DNA of 64,000 nt from a candidate division Hyd24-12 bacterium UBA6080 (GTDB lineage: Bacteria > Fermentibacterota > Fermentibacteria > Fermentibacterales > JCC-6). Below are positions 33,318 through 42,822 of the stretch, piece after piece; within the stretch, counting starts at the first letter, position 1, and each line of letters begins with the position of its first letter. The notes beneath the pieces are model-generated. The model was not told the origin of the DNA and did no database searches. It saw only the letters and a list, made by a program, of their open reading frames with translations. The DNA lies in contig DIXM01000003.1 in the NCBI GenBank assembly GCA_002436025.1, positions 186,001 to 250,000 on the forward strand, in the 5' to 3' direction. The position numbers and the translations under genes are program-made.

Positions 33318-33796
33318 TGTCCTTCTCAGTGCTCACGGTCAGCGACTCATGCGCAGCCGGTCTCAGGGAAGACGGCAGCGGACCCGGGATAATCGGCATC
33401 ATGACCGGGGCGGGCTTCACAGTCATTGAGAGAATGGTGGTTCCCGACGGCATCGAGTCAGTGGCTTCCGCACTCGGAAAGCTTTGCGGCGGAGCGTCTC
33501 TGGTTCTCACAACCGGCGGGACAGGCCTTTCCCCGCGGGACTTTACACCCGAGGCAACCATTCAGGTCTGTGAAAGGCTTGTTCCGGGCATATCCGAAAT
33601 GCTTCGGGCAAGATCGGCAGAGAAGGTGGAGTCCGCCTGGCTTGGCCGCGGCTGCGCCGGCATCAGCAACGGTTCCCTGGTGGTGAACCTCCCGGGGAGC
33701 GTTAAGGCGGTTCGTGAGTGCCTGGAGTTTCTGATCCCGCTTCTTCCCCATGCCCTCGAGGTTCTCGCGGGAGACGCGGGGAGATGCGGAGGCTGA
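33305..33796 (+). CDS. MogA/MoaB-type molybdopterin adenylyltransferase
   Basis: A 163-residue MPT-binding domain protein. The family signature is LVLTTGGTGLSPRDFTPEAT, with LTVSDSCAAGLREDGSGP at the start and GSLVVNLPGSVKAVREC near the end. MogA and MoaB adenylylate molybdopterin before metal insertion by MoeA. MoaD, MoaE and MobA are not present in the window, so the remainder of the pathway must be elsewhere. It ends convergently 18 bases from the acyl-CoA synthetase gene. Confidence 0.9.
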   Translation: MRPLMSFSVLTVSDSCAAGLREDGSGPGIIGIMTGAGFTVIERMVVPDGIESVASALGKLCGGASLVLTTGGTGLSPRDFTPEATIQVCERLVPGISEMLRARSAEKVESAWLGRGCAGISNGSLVVNLPGSVKAVRECLEFLIPLLPHALEVLAGDAGRCGG

Positions 33797-33812
33797 AGCG
33801 CCTTCAGTCTCC
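33788..33812. terminator. Hairpin between convergent genes
   Basis: GGAGGCTGAAG and CTTCAGTCTCC form an 11-bp stem (one G-T pair) with a 3-base loop, spanning the end of mogA and lying just beyond the stop of the opposite gene. It could act in both directions, but no U-tract is seen on either side. Confidence 0.4.
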
Positions 33813-33814
33813 GG

Positions 33815-36499
33815 TCAGTCCTCGGCGAACTGCTTCCAAAGCTCTACCAGCCCCTCTTCACCCGGTTCCTGACACCACGACCTGTTGACGAACAGGCTCA
33901 CCATCCTGTTGTTGGATGACGTTGTCTGGGCTTCTATCCGTCTGGCGCCCCACTCCCTTGCGATCCGCTCGCAGAAATCGGTGAGGATGCCGCCAAGCCC
34001 CCTGTTCTGCCACGGGTCACCCACCAGCACGGCGTATTCGGCGCTGGCAAGCCCGGGGTCAGCCACCAGGCGTCCCACGCCCAGAAGCTTTCTGCTCCCT
34101 TCGACCTCGATCTCGGCCACTATGGCAAGCTCCCTGTCGTAGTCTATGTAGCAGTGCCGCACCGCGGCCTCATGGCTGGCCCAGTTGTAGAAGAACCTGA
34201 ACCGCGAGTAGATCGATTCACGGGAGCAGCTTCCCAGAAGCTCCAGCCACATGGGCTCGTCCTCGGGTCTGATGGGTCTGAGGAGGATCTCCGTGCCGTC
34301 CTTCAGCCGGGCCTTCTCGACGAATTCTTCAGGGTACGGCCTGAGCGCCAGGTGTCCGAAGGGCTTGTCCGGAACACCCCCTGGATCAAGGACGGCCCGG
34401 GCGTCCAGGGCAACGGCGCCCTCAGCGGTTACCAGCAGTGGGTTTATGTCAAGCTCAGTCACCGCCGGGTTGTCACTCGCAAGGTATGACAGCCTCATGA
34501 CGGTTGTGACAAGGGCGTTCATGTCAACGCCCGGTTTTCCACGGTACCCCTTTAGAAGAGGCATGATCCGGAGCTTCTCCAGCATTCTCATCACAAGGGT
34601 CTCGTTCAGGGGGGGGAAGCCGAGAGTGCTGTCTCCAAGTATCTCCGCGTTCACACCACCGGCGCCCAGCATTATCACCGAACCGAACACCGGGTCCCGT
34701 TTGAAACCAAGGATCATCTCTACACCTGAAGAGACCTGCGCCATTTTCTGAACGGTGACCCCCCTGATCTCGGCGCCGGGTTGCCACCTGGCGGCCTTCT
34801 CGACGATCCTTGCGAAGGCCGAGCGCACCTGCGACTGGTCTTTCAGGTTCAACTCCACGCCTCCGGCTTCGGTCTTGTGGGTGATGTCCGGCGAGTCCAG
34901 CTTGAGTACGACCGGGTAGCCCGCGGTTTCGGCAACGGTAACCGCGGAGTCGGCGGTTGCCGCAGCGACGGGTGCAGTACCCTGTATGCCGTAGAGTGAA
35001 AGCAGGTGTTTCGAGTCCAGCTCGGAGAGGATGGTCCTGCCCCTGACACCTGCCCGTTCCACGAAGTCGCTGGCCTGTTCCCGCGAAGCGGTGAGCTCGA
35101 GACGGATGTCCCGCGGGGTCTGGTGAAGCGACTCGAGGTTGCGGGAGTAGCTTACCAGGGTCATGAAAGCCTCGACGGCCTGTTCCGGTGTGGAGTACAC
35201 GGGAATTCCACGTTCCGCCAGGATCCGGGTGCCTTCCATTACCGACTCGCCACCCATCCACGCGGTCAGGATCGGCTTTCTTGTGGTTTCGGCCAGCTTG
35301 CCTATACTTCTCGCGACACCGTCCGGCTTCGTCATGGCCTGGGGGGTCAGTATCACCAGAAGCGCGTCGACCCCTTTGTCGGATAGAACAATGGAAGAGG
35401 CTTTTTCATATCTCTTCGTGCCAGCGTCACCCAGGATGTCAACCGGGTTTGCGCCTGACCAGAAGCCCGGCAGGCACTCATCAAGGGCCTTGATGCTGTC
35501 TTCGGACAGCTCCGCCAATGTTCCGTTCCCTGCCATCAGGGCATCGACCGCCATCACCCCGGGGCCGCCTGCGTTTGAGACTATCCCGAGCCTTGGACCC
35601 CTGGGAACCTTCTTTCGTCCGATCAATTCGGCGCAGCCGAATATCCCGCCGACATTCAGCACTCTGGCCATCCCCGCCCGGGAGAATGCAGCATCGTACA
35701 CTGCGTCTTCCGAAACCATGGCGCCCGTATGGGAGGCAGCAACCGCGGCCGACCGGGGGAACCTCCCGGCCTTGTAGACTATGATGGGCTTCGACCTGGC
35801 GAACGCTCTGGCAGCGGTCATGAAGCGTCTGGCTCGGGTGACAGACTCAACGTAGAGGATGATGGACTCGGTCGATTCATCTTCTCCGAAGTAGTCGATG
35901 AGATCCGAGAAATCAACGTCCAGTGCGTTCCCGACAGAGACGAAGGCCGAAAACCCTATCTTTTCCTGCCTTGCCCAGTCCAGCACTGAGGTGCAGAGAG
36001 CGCCGGACTGGCTTATGAACGCAATGCTGCCGTTCTCGGGCATTGATGGGGCAAAACTTGCGTTCAGGTTCATTGCGGGAACGATCACCCCGAGGCAGTT
36101 GGGCCCCAGAATCCGCATTCCCGGGTTGCTTCTGTGGATCTCCGCGAGCGTTCGCTGCATGCGGGCGCCCTCGGGTCCGGCCTCACCGAACCCGGCCGAC
36201 ATTATGATTACACCCTTTATGCCGGCCTCGGCGCATTCCGAAAGGATTCCCTCCACTTCCCCGGCCGGGGAGCATACCGTTACGAGGTCGGGTGTTCTGG
36301 GAAGGGCTCTGATGGAGGGGTAGCAGGGAACCCCCATTACAGCCTCGCTGCCGGGGTTGACGGGGTAGACCACTCCCCTGAAGGCACCGCCCACGAGGTT
36401 GCGCAGCACCCTCCCCCCCACGCTGTTGGGGTTGATGGTCACGCCGGTTATGGCAATCCTCGTGGGTTTTAGTATGCTGTCGAGCCCGTGAATGTTCAT
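33815..36499 (-). CDS. ADP-forming acyl-CoA synthetase with C-terminal GNAT domain
   Basis: An 894-residue fusion. N-terminal CoA-binding and ligase domains (IRILGPNCLGV-like NPGMRILGPNCLGVI; FISQSGALCTSVLDWA; ASHTGAMVSEDAVYDAAF with the likely phosphohistidine), an ATP-grasp domain (VVLKLDSPDITHKTEAGGV; EMILGFKRDPVFGSVIMLG; INPLL), and from about residue 730 a GNAT domain (LLRPIRPEDEPMW; VGDPWQNRGLGGILTDFCER). It matches either an ATP-yielding acetyl-CoA synthetase or the Pat/YfiQ-type protein acetyltransferase. The intact SHTG histidine favours retained synthetase chemistry. GGAGG precedes the ATG at 36499. Confidence 0.87.
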   Translation of the reverse strand: MNIHGLDSILKPTRIAITGVTINPNSVGGRVLRNLVGGAFRGVVYPVNPGSEAVMGVPCYPSIRALPRTPDLVTVCSPAGEVEGILSECAEAGIKGVIIMSAGFGEAGPEGARMQRTLAEIHRSNPGMRILGPNCLGVIVPAMNLNASFAPSMPENGSIAFISQSGALCTSVLDWARQEKIGFSAFVSVGNALDVDFSDLIDYFGEDESTESIILYVESVTRARRFMTAARAFARSKPIIVYKAGRFPRSAAVAASHTGAMVSEDAVYDAAFSRAGMARVLNVGGIFGCAELIGRKKVPRGPRLGIVSNAGGPGVMAVDALMAGNGTLAELSEDSIKALDECLPGFWSGANPVDILGDAGTKRYEKASSIVLSDKGVDALLVILTPQAMTKPDGVARSIGKLAETTRKPILTAWMGGESVMEGTRILAERGIPVYSTPEQAVEAFMTLVSYSRNLESLHQTPRDIRLELTASREQASDFVERAGVRGRTILSELDSKHLLSLYGIQGTAPVAAATADSAVTVAETAGYPVVLKLDSPDITHKTEAGGVELNLKDQSQVRSAFARIVEKAARWQPGAEIRGVTVQKMAQVSSGVEMILGFKRDPVFGSVIMLGAGGVNAEILGDSTLGFPPLNETLVMRMLEKLRIMPLLKGYRGKPGVDMNALVTTVMRLSYLASDNPAVTELDINPLLVTAEGAVALDARAVLDPGGVPDKPFGHLALRPYPEEFVEKARLKDGTEILLRPIRPEDEPMWLELLGSCSRESIYSRFRFFYNWASHEAAVRHCYIDYDRELAIVAEIEVEGSRKLLGVGRLVADPGLASAEYAVLVGDPWQNRGLGGILTDFCERIAREWGARRIEAQTTSSNNRMVSLFVNRSWCQEPGEEGLVELWKQFAED

Positions 36500-36617
36500 G
36501 GTAGCGTGCCTCCGGTTGAGTCTTGTTCCGGGCGTCCTGGTTCTTTTCGGGATGTCCGGTTCGCAGTGTCACCGACAGGAATATGTTCACACTTGACCCT
36601 TCGTGGAGGAGTACGGT

Positions 36618-37493
36618 TTGAGAACGATCCGGCCACATGGTTCCCAGGGCAGGGCAAGACTTCTGCTGCTCCTCACGGCGGCCGTATGGGGAATGGCCTT
36701 CACGGCACAGCGGGCCGGCATGGAACACATGGGACCCCTGCTTTTCAACGGTGTCAGGTTCCTTCTCGGCGCGCTGGTCCTTGTTCCTGTTTTCTCTTCG
36801 CGGGTTACCAGGGCCATGCTCCTTCCCTCAATCGCGGCGGGGGCCGTTCTGTTCGCGGGGGCGTCGCTCCAGCAGTGGGGGATGGTCCATACAACGGCAT
36901 CCAGGGCGGGGTTCATTACCGGCCTCTACATCGTTTTCGTCCCCATTCTGGGAGCGTTTTCCGGCGAGCGTGAGCCCCGGACAGCGTGGCTGGGCTTTGC
37001 CCTGGCCCTGGTGGGGCTGTTCCTTCTCAGTTTCAAGGACGGATTTGATTCCACCAATCCGGGAGATGTTCTCGTGCTTCTGGGTGCATTTGCATGGGCC
37101 TTTCATGTCAGGCTGATAGGCAGGCTGGCCGTAAAGCTCGATCCGGGGGGGCTTGCCCTTTGTCAGTTCACAGTCTGCGGAGTCTTCAGCACGCTGATCG
37201 CCCTGCTTGCGGGCGAGCCGTTCAGCGGTTTTCAAAACGCCGTCGTACCGCTTGTCTACAGCGGTTTTCTTTCGGTGGGGCTGGCCTTCACCCTGCAGGT
37301 GTTCGCCCAGAAACGGGTGAGGCCCTCCGAGGCTGGCGCTCTGATGGCGCTCGAGGCTGTCTTCGCTGCTCTGGGCGGATGGCTCATCCTGCACGAAAGC
37401 CTGTCTCCCGTGGAACTCACGGGTTGCCTGCTCATGCTTCTGGGAACGCTTCTGGCAGCCAGGGGGCCGTCTGCCGGACCGGGACGACATTGA
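36618..37493 (+). CDS. EamA/DMT-family transporter
   Basis: TTG 36618 is preferred because GGAGG lies 8 bases before it; GTG 36603 is the in-frame alternative. The protein has ten hydrophobic helices in two EamA repeats, each opening with the family start (LLLLTAAVWGMAFTAQRAGM; GDVLVLLGAFAWAFHVRLIG). Substrates of this family are diverse (amino acids, nucleotide sugars, metabolites) and cannot be read here. It sits in the plus direction between the synthetase gene and the SbcD-like gene. Confidence 0.88.
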   Translation: MRTIRPHGSQGRARLLLLLTAAVWGMAFTAQRAGMEHMGPLLFNGVRFLLGALVLVPVFSSRVTRAMLLPSIAAGAVLFAGASLQQWGMVHTTASRAGFITGLYIVFVPILGAFSGEREPRTAWLGFALALVGLFLLSFKDGFDSTNPGDVLVLLGAFAWAFHVRLIGRLAVKLDPGGLALCQFTVCGVFSTLIALLAGEPFSGFQNAVVPLVYSGFLSVGLAFTLQVFAQKRVRPSEAGALMALEAVFAALGGWLILHESLSPVELTGCLLMLLGTLLAARGPSAGPGRH

Positions 37494-37545
37494 CCCGGGA
37501 CCGTCGCCGGTTTATTCATGCTGGAACCACCGGAAGGAAGCCCGC

Positions 37546-38622
37546 ATGAAACTGCTCTGCACGGCTGACCTGCACCTGGGGAGAAGCATTCCCCTTCCCG
37601 ATACTGTGTCCCAGGAAGCTCACGGCCCGGCCCGCGCCTGGAGGCTCATATGCGACATGGCTGTCAATGAGAGGGTCGACGGCCTTCTGATAGCAGGTGA
37701 TGCAATAGATTCCGCGAAGAGCTACGCCGAGGGCATGGCCACTTTCCGGCACGGTCTCAGACGGTTGCAGGCTGCTGGTATCCCGGTGATACTCACCGCC
37801 GGGAATCACGACTGGAACCTGCTTCCCGAGGCAGCCATGGGTTTTCCGGGGGTGGTGCCCCTGGGGCTTGACGGTCGATGGGAAACGCACAGGCTGGGGG
37901 AGATCACCATAGCGGGATGGTCCTTTCCCGGCAGGCATCACCGCGAATCACCCATGCAGGGTTTTCCCGGCAACATCGGTGGAAGGACGGTCGGGCTCAT
38001 TCACTGCGACCTGTCCGGAGGCGACAGCCCCTATGCCCCGCTGGCGGTCGGGGAACTCGATGCCCAACCCGTTGACAGGTGGGTACTGGGCCACATGCAC
38101 GTTCCGATGGAATCCGGAAGGTTTTTCTACCCGGGTTCTCCGGTGGGGCTCAATTCCGGTGAAACCGGGCCACGAAGCGTTGTGATGCTCGATACCGACG
38201 GCATGACCACCAAGCGCATCCCGCTTCCGGTTCTTCAATGGAAGATTGTCACGATCACCGAGGCCAACCTCATCGAACCGGGTGAAAGCATCGCTTCGCT
38301 GGTCGAACGGGTGCTCGACGGAGAAGCCGGATCGGTGCTGACTGGGTTCAGGGTTTTGTTCAGAGGCCGCACTCGAAGAAGCAGGGATTTCGGGAAAGCC
38401 GCTATCACTCTGGACAACGCCTGTTACTCCGGTTACTTCATCCACCAGGCGATCAACGATACCAAGCCCTGGCTGGACATCGCCGAGGTTGCCCGGGGCA
38501 GGAGGATGAGTTCGCTTCTGGCACGGGAGATCCTTCTCATGGAACCCGGGAGCGCAGAATACTCCGTGGGCCTCGAACTGCTGGAAGAGCTTCTCGAACA
38601 GGAGCGCGGCGTTGAAGCTTAG
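37546..38622 (+). CDS. SbcD/Mre11-like (YhaO-type) nuclease
   Basis: A 358-residue metallophosphoesterase. Metal-binding motifs in order are ADLHLGR (residues 7-13), LIAGDAID, TAGNHDW and LGHMHVP, the usual set for two manganese ions in Mre11-type nucleases. The C-terminal part is the capping/linker region. It overlaps the following ATPase gene by eleven bases, the standard arrangement for SbcD-SbcC or YhaO-YhaN pairs that process double-strand break ends and hairpins. GGAAGG precedes its ATG. Confidence 0.88.
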   Translation: MKLLCTADLHLGRSIPLPDTVSQEAHGPARAWRLICDMAVNERVDGLLIAGDAIDSAKSYAEGMATFRHGLRRLQAAGIPVILTAGNHDWNLLPEAAMGFPGVVPLGLDGRWETHRLGEITIAGWSFPGRHHRESPMQGFPGNIGGRTVGLIHCDLSGGDSPYAPLAVGELDAQPVDRWVLGHMHVPMESGRFFYPGSPVGLNSGETGPRSVVMLDTDGMTTKRIPLPVLQWKIVTITEANLIEPGESIASLVERVLDGEAGSVLTGFRVLFRGRTRRSRDFGKAAITLDNACYSGYFIHQAINDTKPWLDIAEVARGRRMSSLLAREILLMEPGSAEYSVGLELLEELLEQERGVEA

Positions 38623-41600
38623 AAGCATTCGGATCATCGCCATGCCGGGCTTTCCACGGGGAGGCCCCGTTCTCCCGGACCTTTCTTCGGGCATGAATGT
38701 TATCGTCGGCGCCAACGGCGCCGGCAAGACAACTTTCACGCGCGCCGTCCGCTGGCTTCTCTGGCCCTCCACTGCGGACAGGGCAGCCCTGCGTGTGGTA
38801 TCCGCCCAGACCTTCGACAACATCCCTCTCGAGATAAACCAGAGCTACGCAAGCGGGCAGTCCCTGCTCAGACTTCCCCCCGACAGCCATGCGGATTGTT
38901 TCACGATCACCGCCGACGACCTTTTCGACCAGGGCACGACCACCTTTGCGGACAGGGTTAAGCACGCCATCACGGGGCAGGTGTCGGTGAACTCCCTCTA
39001 CATTCGAGAAGACTCATCGAGAGCCCTGGACATTGAGCTGGAAAGGCATCGGAACCGGTACGATGCCAGGGTCAGTGAGATTGAAGCCAAACACCGACTT
39101 GTCGTCACCCTGCCCGAACTCCGCGAGAAGCAGGCCGCTGCCGTCAGGGCAGAACGAAGGCTTGTCCTGCTGGAAAAGGAACAGGAAAGGCGTGGTCTTC
39201 TACGGGTGTTCTCATCCATGAGCGGAATGGAAAGCGCGCTGCCCACCGATCTGGGGAACGCAAACAGGCTCGGGGATGAGATAAGCGGTTTGAAGGTAAA
39301 GGCGGTCGAGATTGACGGGCTGGCAGACGGTTGCCGCCGCAAGCTTTCCGCCTGCGGCCTCTGCTCGGTGCCCGAATCCCTTGGCGAGATACGCAACACG
39401 CTGGAGAGCCTCAGGGAGTTCACCCGCAGGCAAGCCGATCACGAGGAAAGGATAGCAGGTCTCTCGAAGACCCTCGACGGGGTCCCCACCAGCGTCAGTA
39501 TCTTCGATCTCGACACAGTTCTCGCATCAGGGCTCAACCACGAGCGCCTCACGGAAAGAAAGAGGGAACTGGAGGTCCGCATCGAGGAGTTTGATGGAAG
39601 GCTCTCGGGCCTTCAGGAGGAAACCATCGCCCGGGGAAGAAGCCTGCTTGCGCGCTGGCTTGCCCTGAAGGAACACCGCGATTACATAGTCCCTGCGGGC
39701 TTGCTGGTCCTCCTGGCGATTCTGATCCCGGGCGGGAACCATCTGCCCGCGGCGTTTGCGCTCATTATCCTCGCCGGTTCGCTTCTGATCCCTCCTTTCA
39801 GGGCTCAGGGTTTTCAGAAGCTCTACTCGTCGATCACTCTCAGGCAACCTGCCGCCTGGACCGTTCATGATGTTCTCGGAGTCATCCGTTACCTCGAGGA
39901 TACCCGGGCTGACGTCGCCACGCGAAACAACCTGGCTGTGGAACTGGCCCAGATTGCCAAGGAGATTGGACCCGCGAGTCGGGCATTTCAGGAAATAAAA
40001 GAGAAGATGGGTGTCAGCTCTGCTCTGGGTGTTGAGCTCCTGGCGATCCGGATGAAGCGTTTTGATGAACTGGACAGCTCCAAGGGTCAGCTTGAGAACG
40101 CTGTTTCCAACGCCCGTAGAGCGCTTCAAAAACTCGGAGTCCTGCTTTCAGCGTACGGGCCTGCCTCGCCGGATTCCCTTGAAAGCGCAGTCAGTCTTGT
40201 GGATACCCTCGAGCAGCGTGTGCATGTTTTTGTGCAGGAATCCGAGGCCCTTGCCGGCTTGCTTGTCAAGGCAGGTGTCGTTTCGGACAGATTGCGTGAA
40301 GCCGGGACCGAGTACGACGAGATATTCAGAAGGAACCGTCTCGAGAAGGGGGATATCGCCTCCCTCAAGGAGCGTGACTCCCGTCTTCAGGAGTACCGCG
40401 ACATAGCCCACAGACTGAATCGCTTCGATGTCCCCGATGAAGACACTCCCGCATCGGATTCCGACCTTTCCGAGGAAATCCGTCTTACCGGGCAGCTTGC
40501 TTCAACCCTTGGCGAAGTCCGCGATAAGGTGGTTCTGGCCATGGCAGCCGAAGCTGAGATGGAGAAGTCCGTTGAGCTGGTGGAGCTTCTATCCCAGATC
40601 GAGAACCTCGAGAGGAAAAAAGATCTCATCGATGACCGCAACCTCAGGATACGCATCCGGAACAGGCTTCTCGACACCGTTAAGGGGAAGTATCAGGTAG
40701 AGATCCAGCCTCCGGTAGTGAACAGGGCATCCGGTCTGCTGACCCGCTTCACTGGGGGAAGGTACGCCCTCAGCCCCGTGGGTCTTGAAGACAGTGAGGT
40801 GGCTGCGCTTGACTCTCAGACGGGACAACCCGTCGCTTTGGGTCACTTGTCCCGCGGAACAAGGATGCAGCTTCTCCTTGCGCTGAAGATCTCGTTCGCC
40901 GAGCTTGTCGAGGCCGGTGACAAACTGCCCCTGGTCTTCGACGAGGTGCTCGCCAATACCGATCTGACAAGGTTCAGGGAAGTGGCGCATTCAATGGCCG
41001 AACTCGCGCTGGAAGACAGGCAGCTTTTCTACCTTACGTGTCAGGAACCCGATGCTGCGCTGATCCAGGATGCTTTTCGAAGCGCCGGGGGCGGACCGGT
41101 GAGTGTTGTTCGACTTGACCGTACAGGTCCCGGGGAATGGCCGCTTCACCAGAGCCTGCTTCCGGTCGTGCCGGAGCCCGGCAGCCTTTCCTACGACGAG
41201 TATGCACGTCTTCTGGAACCGCCGCGGATTGTTTTCGGCATGCCTCCGGGAGAGGTTCACCCGGCATGGGTTCTTTCCAACAAGGTAGTGCTGTACAAGC
41301 TGCTCGAAGCGGGGCTGGACTCTTTGGGAAAGGCCGTCTCCGCGGGTAAGTCCGTGCTTGATCCCGTGGAATACGCAGAGATGGAGAAGGCCGCTGCGAT
41401 GGGGGGGCACGTTCTGGCTGCCTATTCCCGGGGCAGGTCCCCGCAGCTCACGCGCAAAAACCTCGAGGAGTCTCCCGTGGGCAGGTCGAGATTGTTTGAA
41501 GAGGCATGGGTATTGTCGGAGAAGCACGGCCACAGCCCCGAGGCACTTCTCTCCGCGCTTCGGGCGAAGGAGGTACCCGGTTTTCGCACGTCTCTCGTTG

Positions 41601-41785
41601 GTGAACTGGAATCCTTCCTCATGGTAAGGGGTCTTCTTTCGACCGAAGAGCCGATGTCCATGGATCAAGCCTGGGTTCAGGTGCTTTCTTCATTCGACCA
41701 GGATGGCGGACAGCTCAGGCGCGTTTTCGAAAGACTATGGAGCAACCTGGAAAAGGGGCATACACAAGGTGAACGCCCCCTTTAA
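38612..41785 (+). CDS. SbcC/Rad50-like AAA ATPase (YhaN-type) with membrane segment and C-terminal extension
   Basis: TTG start. Walker A is VGANGAGKT (residues 32-40) and Walker B LPLVFDEVLANTD (about 770), with LSRGTRMQLLLALKISFAEL as the signature region. Between them is a long coiled coil with a central hydrophobic pair (YIVPAGLLVLLAILIPGG; AAFALIILAGSLLIPPF, about 352-393), which is a feature of YhaN and not SbcC. About 250 extra residues follow the ATPase domain (from LHQSLLPVVPEPG), of unrecognised fold. With the nuclease before it, it should act on DNA ends, perhaps at the membrane. Confidence 0.83.
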   Translation: MKLRSIRIIAMPGFPRGGPVLPDLSSGMNVIVGANGAGKTTFTRAVRWLLWPSTADRAALRVVSAQTFDNIPLEINQSYASGQSLLRLPPDSHADCFTITADDLFDQGTTTFADRVKHAITGQVSVNSLYIREDSSRALDIELERHRNRYDARVSEIEAKHRLVVTLPELREKQAAAVRAERRLVLLEKEQERRGLLRVFSSMSGMESALPTDLGNANRLGDEISGLKVKAVEIDGLADGCRRKLSACGLCSVPESLGEIRNTLESLREFTRRQADHEERIAGLSKTLDGVPTSVSIFDLDTVLASGLNHERLTERKRELEVRIEEFDGRLSGLQEETIARGRSLLARWLALKEHRDYIVPAGLLVLLAILIPGGNHLPAAFALIILAGSLLIPPFRAQGFQKLYSSITLRQPAAWTVHDVLGVIRYLEDTRADVATRNNLAVELAQIAKEIGPASRAFQEIKEKMGVSSALGVELLAIRMKRFDELDSSKGQLENAVSNARRALQKLGVLLSAYGPASPDSLESAVSLVDTLEQRVHVFVQESEALAGLLVKAGVVSDRLREAGTEYDEIFRRNRLEKGDIASLKERDSRLQEYRDIAHRLNRFDVPDEDTPASDSDLSEEIRLTGQLASTLGEVRDKVVLAMAAEAEMEKSVELVELLSQIENLERKKDLIDDRNLRIRIRNRLLDTVKGKYQVEIQPPVVNRASGLLTRFTGGRYALSPVGLEDSEVAALDSQTGQPVALGHLSRGTRMQLLLALKISFAELVEAGDKLPLVFDEVLANTDLTRFREVAHSMAELALEDRQLFYLTCQEPDAALIQDAFRSAGGGPVSVVRLDRTGPGEWPLHQSLLPVVPEPGSLSYDEYARLLEPPRIVFGMPPGEVHPAWVLSNKVVLYKLLEAGLDSLGKAVSAGKSVLDPVEYAEMEKAAAMGGHVLAAYSRGRSPQLTRKNLEESPVGRSRLFEEAWVLSEKHGHSPEALLSALRAKEVPGFRTSLVGELESFLMVRGLLSTEEPMSMDQAWVQVLSSFDQDGGQLRRVFERLWSNLEKGHTQGERPL

Positions 41786-41841
41786 GATATGCCGGCAAAC
41801 TAAGTTATCTAAGTCCGTCCCCAACCTTTGGAGTTAAAAAA

Positions 41842-42171
41842 ATGAAGGCAGTGCTTTTCGTGCTGACCCTGGCGGCCATGGCTTACGCTGGAAACGTTTT
41901 TGTGGCCGACTACGAATACCAGGCCGACCTGAATGTGTTCGTGGTCGACTACGAGTACCAGGCGGACCTCTGTGTCTACGTGGTCGAGTACGAGTACCAG
42001 GCCGATGAAGATGACTCCCTGTGGTACTTCTGCGACTACGAATACCAGGGGGATGTTTCGGTGTATTTCTGCGACTACGAGTACCAGGCCGACCTGTGCA
42101 TCTTCTACGTCGAGTACGAGTACCAGGCGGGCTGGACCCAGGGCCATCCGTGGCAGGAGAGGCTTCACTGA
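41842..42171 (+). CDS. Secreted YEYQ-repeat protein (DUF6150-like)
   Basis: A signal peptide (KAVLFVLTLAAMAYAG) precedes six copies of a 13-residue unit, consensus VYEYQADLxVFVVD with YEYQ at residues 24, 37, 50, 66, 79 and 92. The unit is 13 residues throughout except for one 16-residue spacing carrying an acidic insert. Several repeats contain a cysteine after the DL or before DYEYQ. This resembles the DUF6150 short-repeat proteins and would form a small beta-solenoid or stacked sheet. Function is unknown. GGAG lies 8-9 bases before ATG 41842. It is followed after one base by the AlbA_2 gene. Confidence 0.78.
   Translation: MKAVLFVLTLAAMAYAGNVFVADYEYQADLNVFVVDYEYQADLCVYVVEYEYQADEDDSLWYFCDYEYQGDVSVYFCDYEYQADLCIFYVEYEYQAGWTQGHPWQERLH
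41911..42132 (+). repeat. 39-bp tandem coding repeat
   Basis: Six imperfect direct repeats with the conserved core GACTACGARTACCAGGCSGA encode the YEYQAD units of the gene at 41842. One spacing is longer by 9 bases. Confidence 0.85.
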
Positions 42172-42172
42172 G

Positions 42173-42808
42173 GTGAATCACGAGGAACCGACGGAGCACT
42201 CAGGCCTTTCCGAGAGGGCCGGGGAACTACTGGGCAGACAGGAGGGCATCGCTCTCGATTTCAAGGAATCCGTGAGCGCCCTCTCCGCCGAGGACCTTGT
42301 CGCGTTTGCCAACACAGAGCACGGGGGAGTCGTTCTTCTGGGAGTGCGGGAACTCAGGGACTCCCGCGGAATGCAGCTCGCGGAGATCGTGGGTTGCGAG
42401 GTGGGCGACAAGGCCAAGCTTAACATTCTTGGGAAAGCGGAGAGCTGTGTCCCGCCGGTCGAGGTCAGGGTCATTCTCGAGAACGGAGACGGAGGCAAGC
42501 CCTTTCTCAGGGTCGAGATCCCACCGGGAAGGAACCGCCCGTACTGCACCAGCGGAGGGACCTACAAAGTAAGGGGCGACGCCCGCAACGAAGCCCTTAC
42601 GCCGGACAAGCTCCTCTCCCTCTTCCTTGAAACCGAGAATGCCAGGTTCGTCAACAGGTTCAGGGAAGCCGCCTCGGATCTCGAGGGCAGCCTTCTCGAG
42701 GTCAAGAAGAAGCTGGTCGAGGAGATGGGGGACATCTACCGTCAGGTCGACAGCCTGCGGGCAAGCCTCGAGAAGAACAATTCCACCCCCGGTATTGACA
42801 ATTTGTAA
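42173..42808 (+). CDS. AlbA_2 / Schlafen-like DNA-binding domain protein
   Basis: GTG 42173 with AGAGAGG upstream; the start lies one base after the YEYQ gene stop. The domain matches AlbA_2 (divergent AAA-4): LDFKESVSALSAEDLVAFANTEHGG with GGVVLLGVRE, and RNRPYCTSGGTYKVRGDAR near the end. The C-terminal third is a helix of heptad-like Leu/Val (EGSLLEVKKKLVEEMGDIY), probably a coiled-coil oligomerisation region. The role is likely nucleic-acid binding or regulation. A strong promoter for the next operon starts inside its last codons. Confidence 0.82.
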   Translation: MNHEEPTEHSGLSERAGELLGRQEGIALDFKESVSALSAEDLVAFANTEHGGVVLLGVRELRDSRGMQLAEIVGCEVGDKAKLNILGKAESCVPPVEVRVILENGDGGKPFLRVEIPPGRNRPYCTSGGTYKVRGDARNEALTPDKLLSLFLETENARFVNRFREAASDLEGSLLEVKKKLVEEMGDIYRQVDSLRASLEKNNSTPGIDNL

Positions 42809-42822
42809 AACCTTAATATCAT
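42795..42822 (+). promoter_or_regulatory. Sigma70-type promoter of the DUF4097/DUF2089 operon
   Basis: TTGACA (42795-42800, perfect), 16-base spacer, TATCAT (42817-42822, five of six to consensus). It overlaps the end of the AlbA_2 gene and lies 45 bases before ATG 42867. Confidence 0.75.

Noticed and set aside
41911..42132. CRISPR array
   Set aside because: The repeats are in frame, encode a repeated peptide after a signal sequence, and have no unique spacers.
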